Origin: Marinifaba aquimaris
GTDB lineage: Bacteria > Pseudomonadota > Gammaproteobacteria > Enterobacterales > Alteromonadaceae
Length of the DNA: 64,000 bases
Assembly (NCBI RefSeq): GCF_013328345.1
Contig: NZ_JABULX010000020.1
Location: 1-64,000, forward strand
Direction: 5' to 3'
Position 1 is the stretch's first letter. Each line of letters starts with the position of its first letter. The position numbers were made by a program, and so were the translations under genes. Shown piece by piece: positions 30,513 to 38,580 of the stretch. Below the pieces are notes generated by a model, which saw only the letters and a program-made list of their open reading frames with translations, was not told where the DNA came from and ran no database searches.

Positions 30513-32291
30513 ATGCCAGCATTAAAATTTTTCCAACCATATCTGCTGACCATTTTATTTTTCACAACGTTAAGTGCTATCACGGGCATCTTACTGTCGT
30601 TTGACCAAGCATTTGAAGTTCAATTCTCCTATGTATCTTTTGCATGCCTTTTAACGTGTAGCTACTTTGTCGACGATATAACAACTAAAAAGCTCGTCGC
30701 CATTATTGCCTATCTTTTATTGCTATTTATCGGCATTGAATACCATTTAGATATAGAAACAATTGAAGAGATTTACGTTTTTATACCTATGCTATTTATT
30801 ATGATCTTTCCTGGCTCATTCTGGCCTATTTTAGCTGCTGTAGGCTTGCTTTCTGCTTATGTATCCTCGCTATCAACATCTGGTTTTTTAGAGGTCATGG
30901 AAGATGGTTTAGAGCTAGTTGTTATCAACACATTTGCCACAGTTATGGTCTACTTCCAACAAAAAACTCAAAACCAAATGCGCATGTTTAGGCAAGAGAG
31001 CTACACCGATTATTTAACGGGTCTGGGCAATAGAAAAAAGTTTTTAGAGCTCATTAATGCCGAACACGATCTCTTTAAAAATTTACAAGGAAATGGCGCA
31101 TTTGCATTATTGGTTATTGATTTAGATGGTTTTAAAAAAGTGAACGACCAACTCGGTCACTTGCTAGGAGATATAGCGTTAAAACGCGTCGCCAAACGCT
31201 TTGAAACCTTGGCTTCAGATAATTGCACTTTGTACCGCTTAGGCGGTGATGAGTTCACTTTTATCCTCCACAAACAACACAACATTGAAGAAAAAGCCGA
31301 ACAACTAGCAAAGAATATAATCAAAGTCAGTGAAGAGCCTTACATCATGGAAGGCAAGACATTTACGCTATCGGCCAGTGTAGGTATTGCCTTTTATCCC
31401 AATGATGCAAATGAAATAGAAACGCTCTGTACTTATGCTGATTTAGCCATGTACAAAGCCAAAATGGCGGGTAAAAATACCTACGCCCTGTACGATCCCG
31501 AACTGACCGCTAAGACGTTAAGAACACACGACCTTGAAGACGACCTTAAATTAGCCATCGCTAAAAACCAGCTTAGCTTGCACTATCAACCCAAGGTATG
31601 TTTAAAAACAGGACAAATATTATCTGCTGAAGCATTACTGCGTTGGCAACATCCCAAATACGGTTTTGTGAGCCCGATGGAGTTTATTGCTATTGCTGAA
31701 CAAAACCAGCTAATAAACGAATTAGGTGATTGGGCTTTGGAAACGGCCGCCAAAGACATTTGCAAATGGAAACAACAGTTCCACATCAACAATGTGGCTG
31801 TAAATGTTTCGTCTTTGCAATTAGCAGACAAACACTTTCCACAACGTGCTATCGATTTACTAAATAAGTTAAATTGCCCTGCGGAGTGGATTGAAATAGA
31901 ACAAACTGAATCGGGCATGATGGCTAATAGACAAGAAAATATCCGTGCTTTAAACAAATTAAAAGAACTGGGCTTTACCTTATCTCTGGATGACTTTGGT
32001 ACTGCCTACTCTTCTTTAGCGCACGTATCAAAACTACCAATAAACGTACTTAAAATTGATAAAAGCTTTATCGATCACTGTGTAACTAATAATAAAGATC
32101 ACATGGTGGTCAGAACAATTATTCAGTTGGCCAGTAATTTAGGCATGAAAACAATTGCTGAAGGTGTTGAATCAGAAGATCAGTTAAAGTTACTTCGAAA
32201 AGAAGGTTGTGACGAATACCAAGGTTACTACTTCTCTAAACCAATTCCTGCAAAAGATTTTTCAGAGCTTTTGGAAAAACAAGGTAACTAG
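30513..32291 (+). CDS. Membrane-bound GGDEF-EAL cyclic di-GMP protein
   Basis: 592 residues: about five to six membrane helices (residues 10-150), then a GGDEF domain (about 165-325) with an intact RLGGDEF active site and conserved TDYLTGLGNR start. An EAL domain follows (about 345-590) with AEALLRWQHP, the IEIEQTES metal motif, DDFGTAYSS and LKIDKSFI. Both halves keep the catalytic residues, so it could make and break cyclic di-GMP. The sensory input is the membrane region and the signal is unknown. A weak hairpin (32290-32316) overlaps the stop. Confidence 0.93.
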   Translation: MPALKFFQPYLLTILFFTTLSAITGILLSFDQAFEVQFSYVSFACLLTCSYFVDDITTKKLVAIIAYLLLLFIGIEYHLDIETIEEIYVFIPMLFIMIFPGSFWPILAAVGLLSAYVSSLSTSGFLEVMEDGLELVVINTFATVMVYFQQKTQNQMRMFRQESYTDYLTGLGNRKKFLELINAEHDLFKNLQGNGAFALLVIDLDGFKKVNDQLGHLLGDIALKRVAKRFETLASDNCTLYRLGGDEFTFILHKQHNIEEKAEQLAKNIIKVSEEPYIMEGKTFTLSASVGIAFYPNDANEIETLCTYADLAMYKAKMAGKNTYALYDPELTAKTLRTHDLEDDLKLAIAKNQLSLHYQPKVCLKTGQILSAEALLRWQHPKYGFVSPMEFIAIAEQNQLINELGDWALETAAKDICKWKQQFHINNVAVNVSSLQLADKHFPQRAIDLLNKLNCPAEWIEIEQTESGMMANRQENIRALNKLKELGFTLSLDDFGTAYSSLAHVSKLPINVLKIDKSFIDHCVTNNKDHMVVRTIIQLASNLGMKTIAEGVESEDQLKLLRKEGCDEYQGYYFSKPIPAKDFSELLEKQGN

Positions 32292-32316
32292 GCCATATTG
32301 ATTGAAAATACGGCCT
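32290..32316. terminator. Possible terminator hairpin
   Basis: Arms AGGCC.TATT and AATA.GGCCT with one mismatch, overlapping the stop of the GGDEF-EAL gene and lying before the convergent DUF1244 gene. No U-run, so only suggestive. Confidence 0.35.
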
Positions 32317-32327
32317 GAAAGTACGCG

Positions 32328-32627
32328 CTATTTCTTTGCTTGCTGCTTTGCTTCAAAAACGGCTAATTGTTCTGCTGTAGCTGGCAACTGATGTTTATCT
32401 TTCCATTCTGAATAAGGCATGCCATAGATAGCTTCCCTAGCTTGATCATAATCTAATTCCTCTCCCCTATCTTCAGCAGCCTTCATATACCACTTTGCTA
32501 AACAATTGCGACAAAAATCCGCGATGTTCATCAGTTCGATATTTTGCACAGATTTTTTTTCGTCTAAGTGTTGTAATAAGCGTCTAAAAGCAGCCGCTTC
32601 GATATCTGTTTGCGTTTGTTTATCCAT
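32328..32627 (-). CDS. DUF1244 family protein
   Basis: 99 residues, soluble, helical. Family features: AAFRRLLQHLDEKKSVQNIELMNIADFCRNCLAKWY, the conserved CRNC pair, and YGMPYSEWKDKHQ. Function unknown in the family. ATG 32627 has AGGG upstream. It is a single gene convergent with the GGDEF-EAL gene. The two cysteines of CRNC could bind a metal. Confidence 0.9.
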   Translation of the reverse strand: MDKQTQTDIEAAAFRRLLQHLDEKKSVQNIELMNIADFCRNCLAKWYMKAAEDRGEELDYDQAREAIYGMPYSEWKDKHQLPATAEQLAVFEAKQQAKK

Positions 32628-32709
32628 AATGCCCTGAGTAAATTAATTAGATTTAAATTTTGCGAACATATTAACGATAAAAAATCAGAAGGAAAACGAA
32701 AAAGCAGGT

Positions 32710-33606
32710 TTATTGGGCAAGCTGAGCTCTCGCTCTCACCATATCATTAAGCACAGGCCAGCTTTGAGTATCTGGGTGATAAAAGCCGCATTCAACATAG
32801 GCACGTTTAATACGCCCTTGCGCCCTCATTAATCGAAAACCTTTTTGAATAGCTTTGTGAATATTTTCACTATCTGGAAATGCTTTACTAACGGCATAGT
32901 GCCTTGAATCATGAAGAGCAACACGAATATCTCTAATGGGTACGAGTGTTTGACCAAAGAAGTCAATTTTCATATCAGGGCTGGCTTCAAAAGGTGCCAG
33001 TGTAATATCCGCTTGCATCTTTGACACTTTCCCAACAATATCAACCCAGCTCCTCGACTCGACAACTCGATTAAAGCCGAGCACCTTAACTGTTCGCCAG
33101 TCGACAAACCAATACCGAGTACTGGTAATAGAAAGCGCTAAGATCTCATCCAAGGTTTTTGCTTTGAGCGCATCACGATTATAAGGACTAGTATAAATAC
33201 CGACTAAAAAATCATTTTTATTGATAATAGGATCTGTGATCAAGTAGCTGCTTTTGTCTTTATTCAAATCTGACAACCATGAGGGTGTCCCCATTAAAGC
33301 AACTCTACCCGATGCTAACTTTTGCAAGCCGTGGCTGTAGTTTTGAACAGGAAACCATTTAACGGTATGTTCGTATCCGCCAAACCAAATTGCCTGCTGA
33401 ATAAGCACTCGTTCAACAATATCGCGCCTTGCGTATTGGCCACCATAAAAATCAATATCGTAAACATCGCGCCCAGCGATAAACTTTACATAAGCTTTTT
33501 GTTCGTGTTTGTAAATAGAAAAAGGAATTTCAGGTAAGGTTTTACTTGACGCAGCGGTAGGCCATACAAAACACAAAAAAACTACAAATGTGATGATAGT
33601 GCGCAT
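32710..33606 (-). CDS. Periplasmic solute-binding-like protein (SBP family 3)
   Basis: About 298 residues. The start is ATG 33606 (GGA six bases upstream), giving a clear signal peptide (TIITFVVFLCFVWPTAASS). The frame is open to 33666, but the extra residues do not fit. The mature protein has the two-lobe pattern of amino-acid-type binding proteins lacking a transporter: FIAGRDVYDIDFYGG, then ALMGTPSWLSDL and YWFVDWRTVKVLGFNRVVES, ending with AIQKGFRLMRAQGRIKRAY. Marine gammaproteobacteria have many such orphan proteins; ligand and partner are unknown. Confidence 0.72.
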   Translation of the reverse strand: MRTIITFVVFLCFVWPTAASSKTLPEIPFSIYKHEQKAYVKFIAGRDVYDIDFYGGQYARRDIVERVLIQQAIWFGGYEHTVKWFPVQNYSHGLQKLASGRVALMGTPSWLSDLNKDKSSYLITDPIINKNDFLVGIYTSPYNRDALKAKTLDEILALSITSTRYWFVDWRTVKVLGFNRVVESRSWVDIVGKVSKMQADITLAPFEASPDMKIDFFGQTLVPIRDIRVALHDSRHYAVSKAFPDSENIHKAIQKGFRLMRAQGRIKRAYVECGFYHPDTQSWPVLNDMVRARAQLAQ

Positions 33607-33666
33607 AACAGTCCAGTTGGTAAGCTTACCTATTAAAAGGTCGTTTAAGCCTGCTGGCCAACTCAA

Positions 33667-34149
33667 CCTCGCTTAAAGGGTAAATGAAGACTCAGCACAG
33701 CTTAGCTAAAAATACGTTCGAAAAGCAAATTTAGTCATTAGCTAACAAAATCATTTATTCATAAAAGTGTAATTATTATCGCCCTACCGAATAAAAAACA
33801 CACTAAAAACTAATAAAGCTAAAACAATATTGCTCATCAAACTGTTTTTTCTAGTGTAAATGTAACAAAGCTTTTAAGGAGCACATTCACATAACTTAAT
33901 TTTAGAAACACTTGTGAAAAGAACCAATAAACGCAGATAAAGAATAGTTTTTAGACCAGCTTTAAAAGCGCCAAAAATTCACAGATAGGAAATTAGCTTC
34001 AATTTTCAAAGATACAAATTAGCTACATTTGGCGTAATAAAGCCCAATTTACCCGAACATAAATTTACATTACACCACATAAGTTTGGACAAGAAATACG
34101 CTTGCAGATAGCTAAAGTGCCTTCCATGTTTTGTGCTCAAGGTAGAAAG
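33667..34149. other. Intergenic region of about 480 bp
   Basis: AT-rich and without a convincing gene, RNA or repeat. It must hold the promoters of the solute-binding-like gene (minus) and of the first small secreted protein (plus). No clear motif seen. Confidence 0.4.
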
Positions 34150-34389
34150 ATGAAAAAGGTTACATGTGGGTTAGTAACGCTTTTATTAACACTCACCTTA
34201 GGTGTGGAAGCAAAGATAAGCAATCAATCATTCCAACAGTTTGTTAAGAAAAATCAATCTTACGCTGAACTTTTTCATCGTGTTAAACAGCCAATATTTA
34301 AGCAAAAGCCGCCTTATCAAAGCGAAATAAAGTTGGGCAGCCCGCTTACAAAAAATGCTTCGCGGCATGGTAAGCACAAAAAGACTTAA
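34150..34389 (+). CDS. Small secreted protein, paralogue of the next gene
   Basis: About 79 residues from ATG 34150 (AAGG about eight bases upstream), with a signal peptide (KKVTCGLVTLLLTLTLGVEA) and a basic mature part ending ASRHGKHKKT. No family recognised. The segment NQSYAELFHRVKQPIFKQK matches NANYAALFTKFDTVLVKST of the protein encoded 45 bp downstream, so the two look like diverged copies. The basic tail could bind nucleic acid or membranes; that is only a guess. Confidence 0.65.
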   Translation: MKKVTCGLVTLLLTLTLGVEAKISNQSFQQFVKKNQSYAELFHRVKQPIFKQKPPYQSEIKLGSPLTKNASRHGKHKKT

Positions 34390-34434
34390 AACAGAAACAT
34401 TTAAACGATTTACATATATAACCAGGAGTACACT

Positions 34435-34743
34435 ATGAAAACTTTAATCACAGCTATCGCTTTAATGGTATCGACAACAGCCTTCGCAGAAGAACAAATT
34501 ACTCGCGTTATCGACCTAAAGAGTAAAAATGCGAATTACGCAGCATTATTTACTAAGTTCGATACCGTACTGGTAAAAAGTACGATTGCGAATAAACAAG
34601 TAAAGTGTTCAGTTAAAGCGATCTCAAACGGCAACGCTGTTGAATCTCAACAAAAGCAAGTGTCACAATCTAAATTTGAACGCAAGCCACTTGCCGCATG
34701 CTTGAATCCAAGCCAAGTTGGAGCTCTAGTCGATAAAGCTTAA
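34435..34743 (+). CDS. Small secreted protein of unknown function
   Basis: 102 residues; signal peptide MKTLITAIALMVSTTAFAEE. The mature part has two cysteines (VKCSVKAI and LAACLNPSQ) that could form a disulfide. Ribosome site ACCAGGAGT is good. Shares the NxxYAxLF core with the preceding small protein. No known family or motif. A stem-loop (34763-34795) follows. It may be a two-gene unit with its neighbour. Confidence 0.72.
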   Translation: MKTLITAIALMVSTTAFAEEQITRVIDLKSKNANYAALFTKFDTVLVKSTIANKQVKCSVKAISNGNAVESQQKQVSQSKFERKPLAACLNPSQVGALVDKA

Positions 34744-34762
34744 GCAGTTAACATAAGTGCCC

Positions 34763-34795
34763 GCACCTTAAATGGGGACAAGCTATTTAAGGTGC
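34763..34795 (+). terminator. Stem-loop after the small secreted protein gene
   Basis: Perfect 11-bp arms GCACCTTAAAT/ATTTAAGGTGC with an 11-base loop, 20 bp after the stop. There is no strong U-run. Probably a terminator or 3' stabiliser. Confidence 0.55.
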
Positions 34796-34897
34796 ATATT
34801 CTAATACCTTTTACTCAAATTAAAGACATAATATGACTTGAAATTCTCTTACTTGCCCGCATTTAGCGAGGATAAGTAAAAAATATTCAATCTCCAT

Positions 34898-35686
34898 ATG
34901 TCATTTAATCAACGCCTTAAACACTTTGTTGAATGCCAAATCTTTCAACGATTTTTAATCAGTGTCATTCTCTTTAATGCCATTACTCTTGGCTTAGAAA
35001 CCACGCAATTTGGTAAAGATAACGCCAGTGTGTTGCACGTACTCGATACCATCATTTTGTGGATCTTCACAATTGAACTTTTTCTTAAACTCTACGTTTA
35101 CCGCAGCCAATTTTTCAAATCAGGTTGGAACTGGTTTGATTTAATTATCGTGACTATTTCTTGGGCGCCAACAAGCGGCGCACTATCAGTACTGAGGGCA
35201 TTCAGGATATTAAGGGTGTTAAGACTATTTTCAGTCGTACCACAAATGCGTCGAGTCATCGGCGCACTAGGTCACTCACTGCCCGGTATGGCATCCGTTG
35301 TCGGTGTACTAGGTGTTATTTTCTATGTTTGTGCCGTATTAGCGACTAAACTTTTTGGTACCCACCCCGATCCGAACATGCAAGAATGGTTTGGTAGTAT
35401 CGGTGCCTCTGCTTACACTTTATTCCAAGTGATGACATTGGAAAGCTGGTCAATGGGTATTGTTAGACCCACTATGGAACTCTTTCCTGAATCTTGGATA
35501 TTCTTTGTACCGTTTATAATCATCACTAGCTTCGCTGTATTAAACCTCTTTATCGGTATTATTGTCGATGCGATGCAAATCATGCATGAAGAAGAAGCCA
35601 AACCGGAACAAACGGCTGCAACAAAAGAGGATATTAAGCAGCTAGAAGAAAAAATAGAGCAATTACTAAAGCAGCAAAATAGGTAG
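34898..35686 (+). CDS. NaChBac-type bacterial voltage-gated sodium channel
   Basis: 262 residues, one six-helix subunit (the active channel is a tetramer). S1-S3 span about 15-90, with FTIELFLKLYVYR and WNWFDLIIV. The S4 voltage sensor is RAFRILRVLRLFSVVPQMRR (about 100-120), with Arg at every third position. Pore helix and selectivity filter TLESWSM at 180-186, the NavAb-type sodium filter. S6 follows (FAVLNLFIGIIVDAM), then a coiled-coil C-terminus (IKQLEEKIEQLLKQ). All the key residues of the family are in place. Known members couple sodium entry to motility and pH responses. Single gene, ended by a 12-bp hairpin. Confidence 0.95.
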   Translation: MSFNQRLKHFVECQIFQRFLISVILFNAITLGLETTQFGKDNASVLHVLDTIILWIFTIELFLKLYVYRSQFFKSGWNWFDLIIVTISWAPTSGALSVLRAFRILRVLRLFSVVPQMRRVIGALGHSLPGMASVVGVLGVIFYVCAVLATKLFGTHPDPNMQEWFGSIGASAYTLFQVMTLESWSMGIVRPTMELFPESWIFFVPFIIITSFAVLNLFIGIIVDAMQIMHEEEAKPEQTAATKEDIKQLEEKIEQLLKQQNR

Positions 35687-35693
35687 CAATGAC

Positions 35694-35723
35694 AGGATGA
35701 AGGTTAATGTAAACCTTCATCCT
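35694..35723. terminator. Bidirectional hairpin between convergent genes
   Basis: Perfect 12-bp arms AGGATGAAGGTT/AACCTTCATCCT, six-base loop. It lies between the sodium channel gene and the convergent 135-residue membrane protein gene. Confidence 0.7.
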
Positions 35724-35730
35724 ATTTAAA

Positions 35731-36138
35731 TCAGATAAAAAGCAAGCTAATGATAATTAAAGGGGCATAAGGGTAAGCGACCGTTGGCTTTAATGCACTT
35801 TTAACATATTCCAATACCAAGCCAATTGTGGATGCACGATTTTCCGCAAAGTGGGTATTGAACTGAAAAGCATGTGCAGAATCATCACCAGCTTTGATAG
35901 CCGCTTCAATAGTAGAAAGCCTTTGCTCTATTCTTGCCTGGAAGGTTTTCCAAATAGCATCCTGTCCCCATAATATGGCCAAAACAGCACAACATAAAAA
36001 AATCGACGCAGAAGAAGCATAAAGGGCAATCACAGAGCAGATTGCAACTAACTTAATAATTAAAGATAGTTTTTCATATTCATCAAATTGCTTTTGCTGC
36101 AACAGCCATTCGTTATTTAGTCCTTTGGTATTTTCCAT
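35731..36138 (-). CDS. Small membrane protein of unknown function
   Basis: 135 residues; two helices close together (LIIKLVAICSVIALYASSASIFLCCAVLAILWG, about 26-58), a charged central part (TFQARIEQRLSTIEAAI) and a hydrophobic C-terminus (YPYAPLIIISLLFI). AAGGA seven bases before ATG 36138 supports the start. No family recognised. Monocistronic, convergent with the channel gene, with about 190 bp before the next gene. Confidence 0.7.
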   Translation of the reverse strand: MENTKGLNNEWLLQQKQFDEYEKLSLIIKLVAICSVIALYASSASIFLCCAVLAILWGQDAIWKTFQARIEQRLSTIEAAIKAGDDSAHAFQFNTHFAENRASTIGLVLEYVKSALKPTVAYPYAPLIIISLLFI

Positions 36139-36327
36139 GGTTTAGTCCTTCGTCTTCTTATTTTCTAGCTCAGTATTGTAACCCTTATCTCGTTGAAATA
36201 TAGCGACTAAATTACCAGATTAAGGTATTTGTCAAAATTGGTAACGCAACGTAAATAAAGGTTAAGTTAATTTCCGACAATCGAATGAAAGATTAAGTTA
36301 GCTCCTTTAAACAAAAGGACGCTAATA

Positions 36328-37726
36328 ATGAATAAAACCATCATTTCATCATGCATTTCCCTGTCTTGCCTAGGTCTAATCGCCTGCAACGATGAAAAAT
36401 CAGAGCTAGTACTAGAACCTGAGAAAAAAATAGAACTTAATATCAATTTTGCCGAACAGAATGATTGGCAGGCTATTTTTGCTGACTACCCCCGTCGGGG
36501 TTGAAGAAGAATGGCTAATTGAAGGAACGCCCTATCAAGACTTACAACATGTCGATGGTACAACCCAAACCGGATTCAAATTACAAGCTATAAATGGCAG
36601 TGATGACATCAAAATGTTCATCAAAGGCCAAGTATCCAATTTAAAGCCCAACACTTGGTATCAAGTAAATTATGATCTTGAATTAGCGAGTAACATAGCT
36701 GAGTTTGGCTGCTCAGGTATAGGTGGAAGCCCTTCCTCACTCTATGTCAAATTTTCAGCAAGTACTAACGAACCATTAAGCAATATTGATAACTTAAATG
36801 GCTCGCAAGATTATTACTATATGAACCTGGATATGGGGCAACAAAACAATCGTGGTCAAGATGCTATCTTACTCGGTGATATAGGTATAAGTGAATTAGA
36901 AAGCTGTGATTCTGGGTCTGAAATTTATGCCACTAAATCGTTTAATTCGACTGACAACAACTTTTATGTACAAACCGATTATATGGGAAATGCTTGGGTA
37001 AGTTTTGGCACAGATTCGGGTTATGAGGGCTTTAGTCGAGTTTATTTCACAAATACAACATTAACATTTGAGGAAGTAGAACCACAAAGTCAATATGCAG
37101 TGAGTTATGACTTCAGCGATAAGAATACTTATTTTTCAACTATTTCATTCGATCATCCAGATGATGTTGAATCTGATTGGCAGATCTACTCCCAAGCTAA
37201 TTCTCCTTACCTGTTAACAACACAAGAATGGCGTAATGGTTTGACGCTTTCTTTTATTAACCACTCTGATGATACAGGCATGTTAGCGATGACTCAGCTT
37301 CTCGGTCTCAAATCAAATACCACTTATAACAGTAATTTTGATTTGTCTTTTGCCACCAATATTGGCAAGGAGTGTTTTGGTATCGGTGGAGCACCAAATG
37401 CTGTAACAGTCAAAGCTGGTTTATCCAGAAGTAAACCGAGTAAAAGTCTTGATGACTTAAATCATTACCGACTCAATATCGATATGGGTAACCAAGCATC
37501 AGAAGGTCCAGATGCAATCAACTTAGGTAAAATTGGCTCGGATGAATTTGATTTTTGCGATCCAAGCCATCATGAGTTTGCATTAGTCAACCAGCAAGCA
37601 AGTAACTTTGAATTTACTACTGACGAAACGGGTCAAGCATGGTTTTATTTTGCATTTGATTCAGGTTTTGAAGGATTAACGCAAGTAATAATCGATTCAG
37701 CGAGTATAGATTTAGAAGAAAAATAA
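36328..37726 (+). pseudogene. Frameshifted lipoprotein with two internal repeat domains
   Basis: A lipoprotein of about 465 residues broken in one place. ATG 36328 (AAGGA upstream) gives a signal peptide with lipobox LIAC (Cys20), then NFAEQNDWQAIFADYP. A run of five C at 36489-36493 shifts the frame to a near stop. With four C it reads on as VGVEEEWLIEG and continues open to 37726. The protein contains two homologous domains (about 55-250 and 260-465), each with an LK.NT.Y opening, a GIGG(S/A)P segment, an N(L/I)DMG line and a DSG(Y/F)EG end. Function unknown; the domains look like extracellular binding modules. It may be a pseudogene, a phase-variable gene or a sequencing error. Confidence 0.75.
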
Positions 37727-37786
37727 TAGGATAAGCTGTGACAATGGTTGCAGCTTTTACATTAATATACTGAGAAATAATAAGTA

Positions 37787-37863
37787 TGGCGGAGTGGACG
37801 GGACTCGAACCCGCGACCCCCGGCGTGACAGGCCGGTATTCTAACCAACTGAACTACCACTCC
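37787..37863 (-). tRNA. tRNA-Asp (GTC), copy 4 of array
   Basis: 77 bases including encoded CCA. Acceptor GGAGTGG/CCACTCC, D-arm TAGTTCAGTTGG, anticodon loop with GTC, T-arm GGTTCGAGTCC. Last transcribed of four identical copies. Read on the minus strand. Confidence 0.97.
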
Positions 37864-37884
37864 GCACAGGGGAATGTATTTAAA

Positions 37885-37961
37885 TGGCGGAGTGGACGGG
37901 ACTCGAACCCGCGACCCCCGGCGTGACAGGCCGGTATTCTAACCAACTGAACTACCACTCC
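37885..37961 (-). tRNA. tRNA-Asp (GTC), copy 3 of array
   Basis: Identical to the other copies, separated from copy 4 by 21 bp. Encoded CCA present. Same anticodon GTC. Confidence 0.97.
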
Positions 37962-37982
37962 GCACAGGGGAATCAAGATGAA

Positions 37983-38059
37983 TGGCGGAGTGGACGGGAC
38001 TCGAACCCGCGACCCCCGGCGTGACAGGCCGGTATTCTAACCAACTGAACTACCACTCC
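37983..38059 (-). tRNA. tRNA-Asp (GTC), copy 2 of array
   Basis: Identical to the other copies, 21 bp before copy 3, with spacer sequence partly shared (CACAG). Encoded CCA present. Confidence 0.97.
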
Positions 38060-38076
38060 GCACAGAATTGGTTGAT

Positions 38077-38153
38077 TGGCGGAGTGGACGGGACTCGAAC
38101 CCGCGACCCCCGGCGTGACAGGCCGGTATTCTAACCAACTGAACTACCACTCC
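38077..38153 (-). tRNA. tRNA-Asp (GTC), copy 1 of array
   Basis: First transcribed copy, identical to the others and 17 bp from copy 2. It follows a leader hairpin and a recognisable promoter. Confidence 0.97.
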
Positions 38154-38168
38154 AACTATGCTAATAAA

Positions 38169-38193
38169 CTTCTGCGGAGGTCTCCTGCAGAAG
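38169..38193 (-). promoter_or_regulatory. Leader hairpin of the tRNA-Asp transcript
   Basis: CTTCTGC/GCAGAAG outer stem with inner GGAG/CTCC and one bulge, directly after the predicted transcription start and 15 bp before the first tRNA. It may protect or help process the precursor. Confidence 0.5.
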
Positions 38194-38201
38194 CGGCGGC
38201 A

Positions 38202-38230
38202 ATGTTAATGACTAGTGGTATATGAGTCAA
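38202..38230 (-). promoter_or_regulatory. tRNA-Asp array promoter with GC-rich discriminator
   Basis: Minus strand: -35 TTGACT (38225-38230), 17-bp spacer, -10 TAACAT (38202-38207), then GCCGCCGC just before the start. A GC-rich discriminator is the known mark of stringently controlled stable-RNA promoters. Confidence 0.7.
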
Positions 38231-38580
38231 TAAAAAAATACTGTTTTTTTTCAAAAAAATGATATTTCTTTTACTTTGGCCAGATTAAAAACCAAGTTTG
38301 TACATAAAAAATTCAAATAAGAAGGCGCAATTAGCTTGATGGACAAAATTGGTGATTTTAATTAATAAGGGGAATAGATATAGCTAGAAGTTATAGCTCC
38401 TTAAGTTCAGCTAGAAAAGGAATATAAACTGCGTTATATTTTCGACCGCAAATGCACATAATCACAATGTCTAACTATAATTGAATATTGTTTTTGGAGT
38501 TTAATATTCCAAAAACAATTACCACGATGATAGTTATCAGGATGCGCCACCAATATTAATTTGAACTCAGGTATGGAAAA
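38231..38580. other. Intergenic region before the patatin operon
   Basis: About 350 AT-rich bases with no gene. The one clear structure is a 12-bp perfect inverted repeat at 38487-38519 (listed separately). The operon promoter must lie here but no certain -35/-10 or -24/-12 motif is visible. Confidence 0.5.
38487..38519 (+). promoter_or_regulatory. Perfect inverted repeat upstream of the patatin operon
   Basis: Arms ATTGTTTTTGGA/TCCAAAAACAAT with a 9-base AT-only loop, ending 61 bp before the first start codon. No U-run follows. It may be an operator for a dimeric regulator or a leader hairpin. Confidence 0.5.

Noticed and set aside
36139-36327. Possible promoter or small gene before the lipoprotein
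   Set aside because: No motif or open frame of note in this 190-bp gap.
37787-38153. 98-bp periodic repeats as CRISPR or mobile repeat
   Set aside because: Each repeat is a complete tRNA-Asp with encoded CCA.
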